From Corynebacterium jeikeium (GTDB lineage Bacteria > Actinomycetota > Actinomycetes > Mycobacteriales > Mycobacteriaceae): 64,000 nt of DNA. The notes under the pieces are model-generated. The model worked only from the letters and a program-made list of their open reading frames with translations. It was not told the DNA's origin and made no database searches. The translations under genes were made by a program, and so were the position numbers. The DNA lies in contig NZ_JFCQ01000020.1 of NCBI RefSeq assembly GCF_000738265.1, positions 1 to 64,000 on the forward strand. The letters are read 5' to 3'. Of the stretch, positions 7,640 through 16,580 are shown one piece after another (within the stretch, counting starts at the first letter, position 1; every line of letters starts with the position of its first letter).

Positions 7640-9636
7640 CGCGTAAAGTCGCCGAAGTCCGCCGCGCGCTCCTGCAGCGAGCGCCGGTATTTCTCCAGCG
7701 CAATCACATCCGCAAATAGCGCGTTATACTCCTCTTTTTGCAGGTCGGGGCGCATGCGCTGCATACGGGACTTCATATCCGCAATCTCGTTACCCACCCA
7801 GCGTTCCTGCATCCGCGCCATGATCGCATCCGCGTAGTATGGCAGCCGCTCCTGCGGGCAGTGCAGGTCTTCCACCGCCAGCTCGGAGACGACCGCGGCC
7901 CCCATCGGATCCTTCATCTGCGTCGCGATCTTCTCGATCCATCCGGGCCCGCCATTGCTGTTCGCCGCCCCTCCTAAGGACGCCACAGCCTCAGCCATCG
8001 CCACGTATGTCGGATGCACGAAGCTCTCCGGGGGCATGAGGTCGAAAATGGTGGAGGCCAGCTGCGGTTCCTGCAAGGCCAGCTTCATGACCTCGCGGGG
8101 GCCTTCCAGGAAGTCGTCGTTCGGGTTGGGGCGCTCCATGCCCTTGACCACGTGCAGCCCGGGCGCGCCCGCGCCGCCAGAACCAGTGCCGCCAGTGGCT
8201 CCCGCACCAGCACCGCCGCCAGCACCCGCGCTAGCGCCGCCGCCAGCGCCCCCTGCACCACCGGTCTTCAGCTCCAACCTCGGCCGCTGCGCACCGGACT
8301 TCCGCGCCTCCTTGCGCACCTGATCCAGCACGTCGTTCGGGTTATCCCACCCCACCCAGCCCGCGGCCTGGCGGGCGTATTCGTCCCGCAGCGCCTCGTC
8401 TTTGATCCCCGCCAGCACCGGCACGATGCGCCGCAGGGCGTGCACGCGCCCGTCAATGCTGGCCGTATCGTAGTCGGCGATCAGGGTGCGGATCACGAAC
8501 TCAAACATCGGAATGCGGGAGGCCACCAGCTCGCGTACCGCCGCATCGCCGCGCTTTATGCGCACGTCACACGGATCCTGCCCGCCCGGCGCGACCGTCA
8601 CATAGCTCCGCCCAGCGAACTGCTGATCGCCCTCGAAGGCACGCATGGCTGCCTTCTGCCCGGCCTCGTCGCCGTCGAAGGTGTAGATGATCTCGCCTCG
8701 GAAGAACTGGTCGTCCAGCATGAAGCGCCGAAGTGCCGCCAGGTGCTCCCCGCCGAAGGCCGTGCCACAGGCAGCCACCGCCGTATCCACCCCGGCGGCG
8801 TGCATGGCCATCACGTCGGTGTACCCCTCCACCACTACGGCCTGGTGCTTAGAGACAATGTTCCGCTTCGCCTGATCAATGCCGAACAGCACCTTCGACT
8901 TCTTGTACAGCATCGTCTCTGGCGTATTCAGGTACTTGCCCAGCTTGTCATCGTCGAAGAGCTTACGGGCGCCAAAGCCAATCACATCACCACTGACCGA
9001 ACGGATCGGCCACAAAAGGCGGCGGTGGAATCGATCGATCGGGCCGCGCTTACCCATGCGCCCCAGGCCCGCTGCCTCGATCTCCTTGAACGTAAAGCCC
9101 TTCTGCTGCAAATGCTTCGTCAGCCGATCCCAGCCGGCCGGTGCATACCCGCAGCCGAACTGCTCGGCGTGTTCCATGGTGAAGCCGCGTTCGATAAGGA
9201 AGTTGCGGGCAACGTCCGCGCCTTCGGCGTCACCAAGAAATTCCTTGCGGTAGAACTCAAAGGCCGCCTTGTTTGCGGCGACCAACCTGCGCCGCGTGCC
9301 GGGCTCCTCCCGCTTGCCGGGACCGCCGCCCTCGTAGTTGATGCGGTAGCCGATACGCTCGGCGCAGGCCTCCACGGCCTCGGGGAAAGACATGTGTTCC
9401 ATCAGCATGAGGAACTTGAAAACGTCGCCGCCCTGGTCCGTGGAGAAGCAGTGGAAGTAGCCGTGGTTCGGGCGCACGTGGAACGAGGGGGTCTTTTCGT
9501 CCTTGAACGGGCTAAGTCCCTTCATGGAATCGACGCCACCCGGTTTGAGCTGCACATAATCTCCCACTACTTCTTCGATGGGGGTCTGCTCTCGAATTGC
9601 TTCGATGTCCCGCTCCGGAATCCTGCCCTTAGCCAT
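7636..9636 (-). CDS. dnaG: DNA primase with degenerate zinc finger
   Basis: 666 residues from the ATG at 9636. Order: N-terminal zinc-finger fold, catalytic core with TOPRIM (VVVEGYTDVMAMH and DGDEAGQKAA), a Gly/Ala-rich linker (about 450-490), and a C-terminal helicase-binding region. The usual CxxH..CxxC zinc ligands read SPFK (Ser42, Lys45) and HCFST (Cys63, Thr66): three of four are replaced with spacing kept. The sequence is otherwise intact, so this is a real change and not a frameshift. A GTG two codons upstream is possible, but TAGCAT (9648-9643, reverse) lies 6 nt before the ATG and suggests leaderless initiation. It makes replication primers. Confidence 0.95.
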   Translation of the reverse strand: MAKGRIPERDIEAIREQTPIEEVVGDYVQLKPGGVDSMKGLSPFKDEKTPSFHVRPNHGYFHCFSTDQGGDVFKFLMLMEHMSFPEAVEACAERIGYRINYEGGGPGKREEPGTRRRLVAANKAAFEFYRKEFLGDAEGADVARNFLIERGFTMEHAEQFGCGYAPAGWDRLTKHLQQKGFTFKEIEAAGLGRMGKRGPIDRFHRRLLWPIRSVSGDVIGFGARKLFDDDKLGKYLNTPETMLYKKSKVLFGIDQAKRNIVSKHQAVVVEGYTDVMAMHAAGVDTAVAACGTAFGGEHLAALRRFMLDDQFFRGEIIYTFDGDEAGQKAAMRAFEGDQQFAGRSYVTVAPGGQDPCDVRIKRGDAAVRELVASRIPMFEFVIRTLIADYDTASIDGRVHALRRIVPVLAGIKDEALRDEYARQAAGWVGWDNPNDVLDQVRKEARKSGAQRPRLELKTGGAGGAGGGASAGAGGGAGAGATGGTGSGGAGAPGLHVVKGMERPNPNDDFLEGPREVMKLALQEPQLASTIFDLMPPESFVHPTYVAMAEAVASLGGAANSNGGPGWIEKIATQMKDPMGAAVVSELAVEDLHCPQERLPYYADAIMARMQERWVGNEIADMKSRMQRMRPDLQKEEYNALFADVIALEKYRRSLQERAADFGDFTR

Positions 9637-9794
9637 AGCCACATGCTAGTACAACCCCCGTACAGCCTGGATCGGGCAGCATTCCGGCGCCGGAAAGCTA
9701 TTTTTCTTAAACAACACATCACGGCTATTCGTGGCGCTAACGTGTTCAAAATAGGATCTACGTCACACCAATGGAAGAGGGATGGTTGACTACC

Positions 9795-11552
9795 ATGTCT
9801 AGCTCGCAGACTGACTCACAGAACGCCTCACAGACCAACAACCACTATGACGTGCTGATTATCGGCTCTGGTTTCGGCGGATCCACCACCGCTCTGCGCC
9901 TGGTGGAGAAGGGCTACAACGTCGGCATCCTCGAAGCCGGCCGCCGCTTCAAGGACGAGGAATTCGCCAAGAACTCCTGGCACCTGAAGGACTTCCTGTG
10001 GATGCCGCACCTGGGCCTGTACGGAATCCAGCGCATCCACCTGCTCAAAGACGTGATGATCCTCGCCGGCGCGGGCGTGGGCGGCGGCTCGCTGAACTAC
10101 GCGAACACGCTCTACCAGCCGGGCGAGGCCTACTTCAACGACAAGCAGTGGAACACCATCACCGACTGGGAAGAAGAGCTCACCCCCTACTACAAGCAGG
10201 CGCAGAAGATGCTCGGCGTGGTGGAGAACCCCACCATGACCCCCGCCGACGTCTACTCCAAGAAGGTTGCCGAGGAAATGGGCGTGGGCGACACATTCCG
10301 CATGGCGCCCGTCGGAGTCTTCTTTGGAGAAAAGGTCGGGCTCGAAGGTAAGCCGTGTGAGACTGTTCCCGATCCATACTTCGGTGGCGTCGGTCCCGAC
10401 CGAACCGCCTGCCACGAGTGCGGCGAATGCATGACCGGCTGCCGCCACGGCGCGAAGAACACCCTGCTGAAGAACTACCTGTACCTGGCCGAGAAGGGCG
10501 GGGCGAAGGTCCACGACCGCACCACAGTCACCGACATCACCTTCGATGGCACCACCTGGACGGTGCAGGCGAAGCAGACCGGGCCGATCACCAAGCGCAA
10601 CCCCAAGACCAGCACCTTCACCGCCGATAACCTGGTCGTCGCCGCAGGCACCTGGGGCACCCAGAACCTGCTGCACCGCCAGAAGGCCAACGGCAACCTG
10701 CCGAAGCTCTCGGACAAGCTGGGGCACCTGACGCGAACGAACTCCGAGGCATTGCTGGGTGCGAACCGTTCGACCTACTCCCCCGACATGGATTTCTCCG
10801 AGGGCGTGGCCATCACCTCCTCCTACTTCCCAGCCCCAGATACGCACATCGAGCCGGTGCGCTACGGCAAGGGCTCCAACGCGATGGGTTTGCTGCAGAC
10901 CCTGATGACCGACGGCGATAAGCTGCAGCCCCGCTTCCTGGAATTCCTCAAGCAGGTGGTCTTGCAGTACAAGGCCATCCCCCGCCTGCTCAACCTGAGC
11001 AAGTGGTCGCAGCGCACCGTCATCAACCTGGTGATGCAGACCAGGGACAACTCGCTGCGCACCTTCCTGCGCAAGGTCGGCCCGTTCAGCATGCTGAGCT
11101 CCGAGCAGGGCACCGGCGAGCCGAACCCCACCTGGATCCCCGAGGGCAACGCCGCCACCCGCATCCTGGCGAAGATGCTGCCGAAGGGCATCGCCGGCGG
11201 CGTGTGGTCGGAGGTCTTCAACATCCCGCTGACCGCCCACTTCCTGGGTGGCTGCGTGATTGGCTCCTCCCCCGAGCACGGCGTGGTGGATCCCTACCAC
11301 CGCGCGTGGGGCTACCCCAGCCTGTTCATCACCGACGGTTCCGCCATCACCGCGAACCCGGGAGTGAACCCGTCGCTGTCCATCACCGCCAATGCCGAGC
11401 GCGCCGCCGCCATGTGGCCGAACAAGGGCGAGGCCGACCCGCGCCCACCGCAGTCCGAAGGCTACCGCCGCATCGACCCTGTACAGCCGAACAACCCGAT
11501 CGTTCCGGACGACGCACCGGCCGCCCTCCGCCTGCCACTGCGCGTGCTCTAA
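9795..11552 (+). CDS. GMC-family FAD oxidoreductase (cholesterol oxidase-like)
   Basis: About 585 residues. The FAD-binding Rossmann motif GSGFGGS is at residues 24-30, AGAGVGGGSLNYAN follows, and a four-Cys cluster CHECGECMTGC lies at Cys206/209/212/216. The C-terminal TAHFLGGCVIG carries the catalytic His, with GVNPSLSITANAE at the end. This is the ChoD-like branch of GMC enzymes; the substrate (sterol or another alcohol) cannot be told from sequence. The Cys cluster suggests a metal or Fe-S site as in related gluconate-type oxidases. The ATG at 9795 has a weak GAGGGA site; an in-frame ATG at 9771 is the alternative. Confidence 0.85.
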   Translation: MSSSQTDSQNASQTNNHYDVLIIGSGFGGSTTALRLVEKGYNVGILEAGRRFKDEEFAKNSWHLKDFLWMPHLGLYGIQRIHLLKDVMILAGAGVGGGSLNYANTLYQPGEAYFNDKQWNTITDWEEELTPYYKQAQKMLGVVENPTMTPADVYSKKVAEEMGVGDTFRMAPVGVFFGEKVGLEGKPCETVPDPYFGGVGPDRTACHECGECMTGCRHGAKNTLLKNYLYLAEKGGAKVHDRTTVTDITFDGTTWTVQAKQTGPITKRNPKTSTFTADNLVVAAGTWGTQNLLHRQKANGNLPKLSDKLGHLTRTNSEALLGANRSTYSPDMDFSEGVAITSSYFPAPDTHIEPVRYGKGSNAMGLLQTLMTDGDKLQPRFLEFLKQVVLQYKAIPRLLNLSKWSQRTVINLVMQTRDNSLRTFLRKVGPFSMLSSEQGTGEPNPTWIPEGNAATRILAKMLPKGIAGGVWSEVFNIPLTAHFLGGCVIGSSPEHGVVDPYHRAWGYPSLFITDGSAITANPGVNPSLSITANAERAAAMWPNKGEADPRPPQSEGYRRIDPVQPNNPIVPDDAPAALRLPLRVL

Positions 11553-11562
11553 ACTCTTCCCT

Positions 11563-12015
11563 ATGTCTCAGGGAAGTGTGCAGAGTCTCGTACCCAAGAA
11601 GTGGGCCAAATATGCCACGCCGGTCATCGGCGCGGCGGTCGTCGCGGCCGGTTGGTTCGGCCTGCATGACGACGGAAACGAGGGTGGTGCTTCCGGTGTT
11701 TCTAGTAATGACGCCGACACCTGCGCCGTTGACACCCTCCCACCGGAAGCCAAGAAGCAGATCGACGACATTTTGCAGGACGCTCCGCCGGACGACGGGG
11801 AAGCCGACGGCAAGCACTTCGGCAACTACGAGGGCCTGCTGCCGAAGGAAAAGGGCAGCTACTACCGCGAATACACCGTGAAGACCCCGGGGGTTAACCA
11901 CCGGGGTGCGCGCCGCATCGTCGTCGGCGGTGGCACCAAGACGGATCCGGAGGTGTGGTACTACACCTCCGACCACTTCGAGAGCTTCTGCTCCATCCCC
12001 GACGCTGAAGACTAA
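11563..12015 (+). CDS. Membrane-anchored RNase Sa/barnase-like guanyl ribonuclease
   Basis: 150 residues. The N-terminal helix (about 16-34, YATPVIGAAVVAAGWFGL) is an uncleaved anchor or signal. The C-terminal domain lines up with Streptomyces RNase Sa: LPPEAKKQI, then YYREYTVKTPG, RGARRIVVGG and YYTSDHFESF. The catalytic base Glu103, Arg114/118 and His138 keep the family order, with 11 residues from Glu to the first Arg as in RNase Sa. It starts 10 nt after the GMC gene, so both are probably cotranscribed. The predicted role is extracellular cleavage of RNA after G. No barstar-like inhibitor gene is adjacent; export would make one unnecessary. Confidence 0.8.
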   Translation: MSQGSVQSLVPKKWAKYATPVIGAAVVAAGWFGLHDDGNEGGASGVSSNDADTCAVDTLPPEAKKQIDDILQDAPPDDGEADGKHFGNYEGLLPKEKGSYYREYTVKTPGVNHRGARRIVVGGGTKTDPEVWYYTSDHFESFCSIPDAED

Positions 12016-12042
12016 CGGATCCGCGCTGACTCGGACCGCATT

Positions 12043-12122
12043 GTGCGCAGCGTGAGCGGCAGCGCGCAGCTAGGCCCAGGCGGTGCGCAGCGTGAGCGGC
12101 AGTGCGCAGCTAGGCCCAGGCG
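12043..12122. repeat. Two 40-bp tandem copies covering the dgt 3' end
   Basis: Copies at 12043-12082 and 12083-12122 differ at one base (C/T at unit position 21). The second copy contains the last codons and stop of dgt, so the first is a downstream duplicate of the gene end. Each unit also has GCGCAGC twice. Confidence 0.9.
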
Positions 12123-13435
12123 GCGCTGATTCCGCTGGCGCGTTTGTCCAGCCGCTCCAACCTGGATTCCGTCAGCGAGGCCACCTGGTCGATAACTACC
12201 CGGCGTGCTTCGCGGTCGGAGGCTGCGGCGTCAAACCACGAAGAAAACATGGGGTCCAGCGCGCCCGAGCCGCCGCGCCACAGGTAGTCCGTGACGCGAA
12301 AGATGCGCTCGCGCTGGCGCTGCTGATTGGCCAGGTGGCGGGCCTCGTCCATCACGTAAAGGACGGCGACGGACTTCAACAGCGTGACCTCCGCCTGGAC
12401 GGGTTCGGGGATAACCAGATCGGCGGCGAAGCGGCCTAGTGCCTCCTCGCCGAACTGCTGGCGGGTGCCGGTGACAGCGGCGGTGACGAAGCGGGAAACC
12501 AACTCGGACGTCATGGCCTTCAGCGCCGCGAGGTCCTGCATGGACCCGCCGAAATCCGCCGCGCGGGAAACCAGCGCCATGCCGCGCAGGCGGTCGGCGG
12601 CTTCCAGCAGCTCCTCCGGGGTGCCGCCGAACACGCGGGCGCCCTTCTCGGCCAACGCGGCCAGCTCCACCAGGTCCCACAGCACGCCGAAGTCGATGCG
12701 GCCGGAAAGGATGCCGTCCTCCACGTCGTGCACCGAGTACGCGACGTCGTCGGACCAGTCCATGATCTGCGCCTCCAGGCACTTCCGCCCCTCCGGTGCG
12801 CCTTCGCGGATCCACTCGAGGGTCTCCACGTCCTCGGCATAAGCGGAGTACTTGGCGCGCTTGTTGCCCTGTTCGTCGACGGGCCCCCACGGGTACTTGC
12901 AGGCCGCGTCCAGGCTGGCGCGCGTGAGATTCAGGCCGTAGGAGACCGGCGCTGTGCCGGCTGTGCCGGCAGCGCCGGAAGTGCCATCGGTGCCGTCAGC
13001 GTCCGCCAGCACCTTCGGCTCCAAACGCGCAAGAATGCGCAGCGTCTGCGCGTTGCCCTCGAAGCCCCCACAGTCGGCGGCAGCCTCGTCCAGGGCGCGC
13101 TCGCCATTGTGACCATACGGTGGGTGGCCAATGTCGTGGCTCAGCCCCGCCAGCTCCGTCAGGTCCGGGTCCGCACCCAACGTCTTGCCGATCCCGCGGG
13201 CAATTTGCGCAACCTCCAGCGAGTGCGTCAGTCGCGTGCGCGGTGTATCCCCCGACCCCGGCCCCACGACCTGCGTCTTATCCGCCAGCCGCCGCAGCGC
13301 CGCGGAGTGCAGCACGCGCGCCCGGTCGCGGTCGAAACTATCCCGGCCGTCAACTACCGCCCCAGGCAGACCCAGGGTTTTCGGCCGGTCCGGCAACCTC
13401 CGCTGCTGGTCGTGTTCGCTATACGGGTAACGCAT
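12110..13435 (-). CDS. dgt: dGTP triphosphohydrolase-like protein (HD domain)
   Basis: 441 residues. The HD metal site is present: HSLEVAQIARG (His), LSHDIGHPPYGH (His-Asp) and a downstream Asp in DWSDDVAYSVHDVE. This is the Dgt type 2 family, which removes triphosphate from dNTPs and tunes dNTP pools. A low-complexity Ala/Gly/Thr insert (TDGTSGAAGTAGTA, about residue 155) interrupts the domain and is GCCGGC-rich at DNA level. It lies 10 nt downstream of the DUF218 gene in the same direction. The 3' end is duplicated downstream. Confidence 0.88.
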   Translation of the reverse strand: MRYPYSEHDQQRRLPDRPKTLGLPGAVVDGRDSFDRDRARVLHSAALRRLADKTQVVGPGSGDTPRTRLTHSLEVAQIARGIGKTLGADPDLTELAGLSHDIGHPPYGHNGERALDEAAADCGGFEGNAQTLRILARLEPKVLADADGTDGTSGAAGTAGTAPVSYGLNLTRASLDAACKYPWGPVDEQGNKRAKYSAYAEDVETLEWIREGAPEGRKCLEAQIMDWSDDVAYSVHDVEDGILSGRIDFGVLWDLVELAALAEKGARVFGGTPEELLEAADRLRGMALVSRAADFGGSMQDLAALKAMTSELVSRFVTAAVTGTRQQFGEEALGRFAADLVIPEPVQAEVTLLKSVAVLYVMDEARHLANQQRQRERIFRVTDYLWRGGSGALDPMFSSWFDAAASDREARRVVIDQVASLTESRLERLDKRASGISAAWA

Positions 13436-13445
13436 GTCTTCTTTC

Positions 13446-14081
13446 TTACTTCTCTACTGCCTGGTAGTACAGCATGCCCAACGTCTCGTGCAGGATCGAG
13501 TTGGCCTGCGACTTTCGGGTAAACACCGACGGCCCCTGGCGCGTCGGACTCGCCCACGCCTGCATCCCCTGGTCGCGCACCATCCGCGTGGCCCGCAGCG
13601 AATGCGCCGGATCCGTCACTACCACGGACGTCTGCCAGCCATGGTCCTGCGCCACCTGGGCAAAAGCCTTCGCGGAATCCAGCGTATCCGTTCCTTCCTC
13701 CACTGAGACGACCGCGGACTCCGGGATGTCGAAGTTCTCCACCAGGTAGTTCTTCCCCGACGCAGCCTCGGTGTATTCGTCGCCCGCAGCCTTCCCGCCG
13801 ACAGTGACGATCGTCGGCGCCACCCCCTGCTTGTACAGCTCCGCCGCGTGGTTCAACCTTGAGGCAAACCAATTCGACGGGTTGCCTGCATACTGCGCCG
13901 CGCCGAGTACAAAGATCGTATCCGCCGCGCGCCTATCGTCCGCCCGAGCGAAATGCCAGATCTGGAACGCGGTCACACCGAACACACCCACCGCCACCAA
14001 GACGAGGGTTAACAGCGCAACGAAGACATACTTCACCGCGCGCTTCACCGGATGCCGTGCAACTGCCATGCGCAAAACCAT
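13446..14081 (-). CDS. DUF218 (YdcF/SanA/ElyC-like) envelope protein
   Basis: 211 residues. A basic N-terminus and one membrane helix (about 16-40, YVFVALLTLVLVAVGVFG) precede the DUF218 domain: DTIFVLGAAQY, NHAAELYKQGVAPTIVTVGG and TSVVVTDPAHSLRA. Members such as SanA and ElyC affect envelope permeability or lipid-carrier use; the reaction is not known. The start at 14081 has GGGGGAG 7 nt upstream. Likely first gene of an operon with dgt. It diverges from the TPM gene at 14120. Confidence 0.8.
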   Translation of the reverse strand: MVLRMAVARHPVKRAVKYVFVALLTLVLVAVGVFGVTAFQIWHFARADDRRAADTIFVLGAAQYAGNPSNWFASRLNHAAELYKQGVAPTIVTVGGKAAGDEYTEAASGKNYLVENFDIPESAVVSVEEGTDTLDSAKAFAQVAQDHGWQTSVVVTDPAHSLRATRMVRDQGMQAWASPTRQGPSVFTRKSQANSILHETLGMLYYQAVEK

Positions 14082-14119
14082 ACGCGGTCTCCCCCACTTT
14101 TTTCGTTAAGGTGGGCTGT

Positions 14120-16132
14120 ATGAAACCGACTTTTTCCCCTACCCGCTTCCTGGCGATCCTGGCTGCCGGCGCCGTTCTCGGATTCGGCTCTTTTCTTATT
14201 GACGCCCCCTCGGCCTCAGCAGCCACCGCCACCAGCGAGGTGAAGCTTACATCCCAGCTGGTTGACGAGTCCGGGGTGTTGTCTGAGCAGGAAAAAGCGG
14301 ACATTACGGCGTCATTAAAAGAAGCAACGAAGGAATCCGGTAAGAAGCTCTACATCGTCTTCGTCCCGACCGCACCAGGCGACATTAAAGCGCTGGCCGA
14401 GCAGCTGCGCGAACAAGACGGCACCGAGAACGTGATCGTGCTGGCCGTGGCAACCGAAACGCGGCAGATCGGATATGCCGCGGGGGCGAAGGTGGAAACC
14501 AGCGAGGCGGAGAAGCTGCAGAACGCGGCGCGAGAACACTTCGCCGACGACGACTGGGCCGGGGGTGCGCAGGCGGCAGCGGACAAGCTGGCTGGCAAGA
14601 CCTCCACGGCAACAAAGGTGTGGATCGGCGCGGGAGCTGCCGGAGTGATCGGCGCCGGGGCGGGCGCGGCAGTGTGGACTCGCCGGAACCGGAGGAAGAC
14701 GCACGCGCAGCAGCTGGAAACTGCGCGCTCGATTGAGCCGGGGAACGTCGGCGACCTGTACCAGCAGCCCACCGACGTGCTGCGCGAGCTGGCGGCCGAG
14801 GAGCTGACCAGTACCGACGAATCGATCCGCAAGGGCGACGAAGAGCTTTCCGTTGCACGCGGAGAATTCGGCGAAGAACGCACCCGCGACCTGGCCAAAG
14901 CACTGCAGCACAGCCGCAGCACGCTGAACAAGGCGTACAGCATGCACGAGCGGCTGAACTCTGGACTGGTCACGGCGGAACCGGAGCAGCGCGACCTGCT
15001 GATCGAGATCGTGTCTATCTGCGGACAAGCCGATGACAACCTGGACGGGCAGGCCGCCAAGTTTGCCGAGCTGCGCCAGAAACTGATGAACGCACCCGAG
15101 CTGGTGGAAAAGCTACGGCAAACCAGCATCAGCCTGCACAACCGAATTCCGAACGCGCGGGAAATTCTGAGCGATGCGGAGACCCGCGTTGATCCTGCGC
15201 TGCTGGATTCCGTGCGCGACAATCCGGACGTGGCCGAGGATGCCCTGACGGAGGCTGAGAAGGCACTGGATACCGCGCGTGGGCTGCTGGACAAGCCGGC
15301 CGGGCAGCAGGGCGGACTTATCGATTCCCTGGGCGCCGCGAAGCTGGCGCTGCAGCAGGCAGATTCCCAGCTGTTGGCCGTGGAGCGTGCGGAAGAACAC
15401 CTGCGTGCAGCGCAGAACAACCTGCCAGCGCTGATTGCTGAGGTTGAAGGCGAGATCTCCGAGGCTGCGGAACTGTCAAAGACCGGCGCGGACCTGGACC
15501 GAGACGACTTGCAGGCAGCTGTGGACCAGGCGCACAAGGCACTGGACAGGGCGCGGACTGAGGGGTCAACGGATCCGCTGGGCTGCTACTCCGAGCTGCT
15601 GGAGGCCGATGGCGCGCTGGATGTGGAGCTGGACGAGGCGCGTGGCATCGCCAACGATTACGCCCGGACGGTGAACATGGTGGACCGCATCATGGAGGAT
15701 GCGACCCAGCGGTTGGAGGCCGTGGAGGGGCTGATCCGGAACCGCCGGAAGATCATCGGTGTGGATGCGCGTACTTCTGCGCAGGCGGCGCGTTCTGCAC
15801 TGGACGAGGCGGAACAGCTGCGCGCGGAGGATCCGAAGCAGGCGCTGCGGTCGGCACAGCGCGCTAACCAGTTGGCGAAGCAAGCCACGGCGGAGGCTCG
15901 CAAGGACATTAACGACTTCAACAACCGTGGTGGTGGCTTCACCGGCAGCAACTTCGGAGGTTACCGCGGTGGCGGCAGTGGCAGCTTTGTCTCTGGCGTG
16001 GTGCTGGGCTCGCTGCTGAGCGGCAACGGCGGCTTCGGCGGCTTCGGGGGCGGCGGTTTTGGTGGCGGCGGCTTCGGCGGCGGTGGCTTTGGTGGCGGCG
16101 ACTTCGGTGGTAGCGGCTCCTCCAGCTTCTAG
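14120..16132 (+). CDS. TPM-domain membrane protein with coiled coil and Gly-rich tail
   Basis: 670 residues. A signal peptide (1-36, ending SASAA) is followed by a TPM domain (about 42-165: LVDESGVLSEQEKADI, YIVFVPT, IGYAAGAKV), a second membrane helix (VWIGAGAAGVIGAGAGAAVW), a long Glu/Ala/Arg-rich coiled-coil region to about 590, and a tail of Phe-Gly-Gly repeats (GGGFGG). TPM domains occur in assembly or repair factors and some have phosphatase activity; in actinobacteria this architecture is common but uncharacterised. AAGGTGGG precedes the ATG. The last 17 bases of the gene are repeated downstream. Confidence 0.85.
   Translation: MKPTFSPTRFLAILAAGAVLGFGSFLIDAPSASAATATSEVKLTSQLVDESGVLSEQEKADITASLKEATKESGKKLYIVFVPTAPGDIKALAEQLREQDGTENVIVLAVATETRQIGYAAGAKVETSEAEKLQNAAREHFADDDWAGGAQAAADKLAGKTSTATKVWIGAGAAGVIGAGAGAAVWTRRNRRKTHAQQLETARSIEPGNVGDLYQQPTDVLRELAAEELTSTDESIRKGDEELSVARGEFGEERTRDLAKALQHSRSTLNKAYSMHERLNSGLVTAEPEQRDLLIEIVSICGQADDNLDGQAAKFAELRQKLMNAPELVEKLRQTSISLHNRIPNAREILSDAETRVDPALLDSVRDNPDVAEDALTEAEKALDTARGLLDKPAGQQGGLIDSLGAAKLALQQADSQLLAVERAEEHLRAAQNNLPALIAEVEGEISEAAELSKTGADLDRDDLQAAVDQAHKALDRARTEGSTDPLGCYSELLEADGALDVELDEARGIANDYARTVNMVDRIMEDATQRLEAVEGLIRNRRKIIGVDARTSAQAARSALDEAEQLRAEDPKQALRSAQRANQLAKQATAEARKDINDFNNRGGGFTGSNFGGYRGGGSGSFVSGVVLGSLLSGNGGFGGFGGGGFGGGGFGGGGFGGGDFGGSGSSSF
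14191..14213 (+). repeat. Dispersed GACGCC motif, copy in TPM gene
   Basis: TTTTCTTATTGACGCCCCCT within the signal peptide region, in + orientation. It uses T-rich codons (TTT CTT ATT) that are unusual in this GC-rich gene. Confidence 0.5.
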
Positions 16133-16234
16133 CTGGCTGCACCCCCCGCTTCCGGCTGCGAGCTGCCTGCTGCCAGCTGCTCCTCCAGCTGCTCCTCCAG
16201 CTTCTAGCTGGCTGCGCCCCCTGCTTCCGGTTGC
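16116..16234. repeat. 44-bp direct repeat copying the 3' end of the TPM gene
   Basis: Copies at 16116-16159 and 16191-16234 differ at 3 of 44 positions (period 75). The first includes the last codons and TAG of the TPM gene; the second is a non-coding duplicate. Between them, CAGCTGCTCCTC units repeat further. Confidence 0.85.
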
Positions 16235-16328
16235 CTGCCCCAGTTTCCAGCTTCCCCATAAGACTATTTGCACCCCACCAGCCCCTTCAGCAACATTCCA
16301 TCATGCACGCCGCCAAGCCGCGGCAGCT

Positions 16329-16454
16329 AAATGTCGCTAGAACGGGAATATGTTATTGCAAGCATTTTTCATCTACACATAACCGCAGGTCAGCGGTCTG
16401 CGAATTTTCCCGAGCCAAGTTCCGCTCCTACAGATTCCCGTTCTAGCGACATTC
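16329..16454. repeat. Structured 126-bp element, copy 1
   Basis: The ends form a perfect 20-bp inverted repeat (16330-16349 with 16434-16453). Inside, ACCGC (16382-16386) and GCGGT (16393-16397) form a small hairpin with loop AGGTCA. It starts AAATGTCG and ends CGACATT. Copy 2 at 16581 has the same length, the same outer 8 bp and the same loop sequence at the same offset, but different stem bases that still pair. No ORF. This may be a structured RNA, a MITE or a protein-binding element; the strand is unknown. Confidence 0.8.
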
Positions 16455-16580
16455 GACCACTTTCCGTCCCCTCCATGCCCCCTCCACGCCCCCAACTGCG
16501 CCCCCCTCCACGCCCCCACTGAAGGCTCCAAAATGATCGGAACTAAACCCAGGACACTTCAAGGTGCCCACCAAACCCGC

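Noticed and set aside
8014..9789. 591-residue ORF antisense to dnaG and other long antisense ORFs (6271-7284, 9828-11300, 35182-36855)
   Set aside because: These are mirror frames of GC-rich genes with third-position bias; they contain no recognisable domains and no ribosome sites.
16329..16454. Simple terminator for the TPM gene
   Set aside because: The arms are 84 bp apart, there is no T-run, and a second copy with covarying arms exists; a terminator does not explain this.
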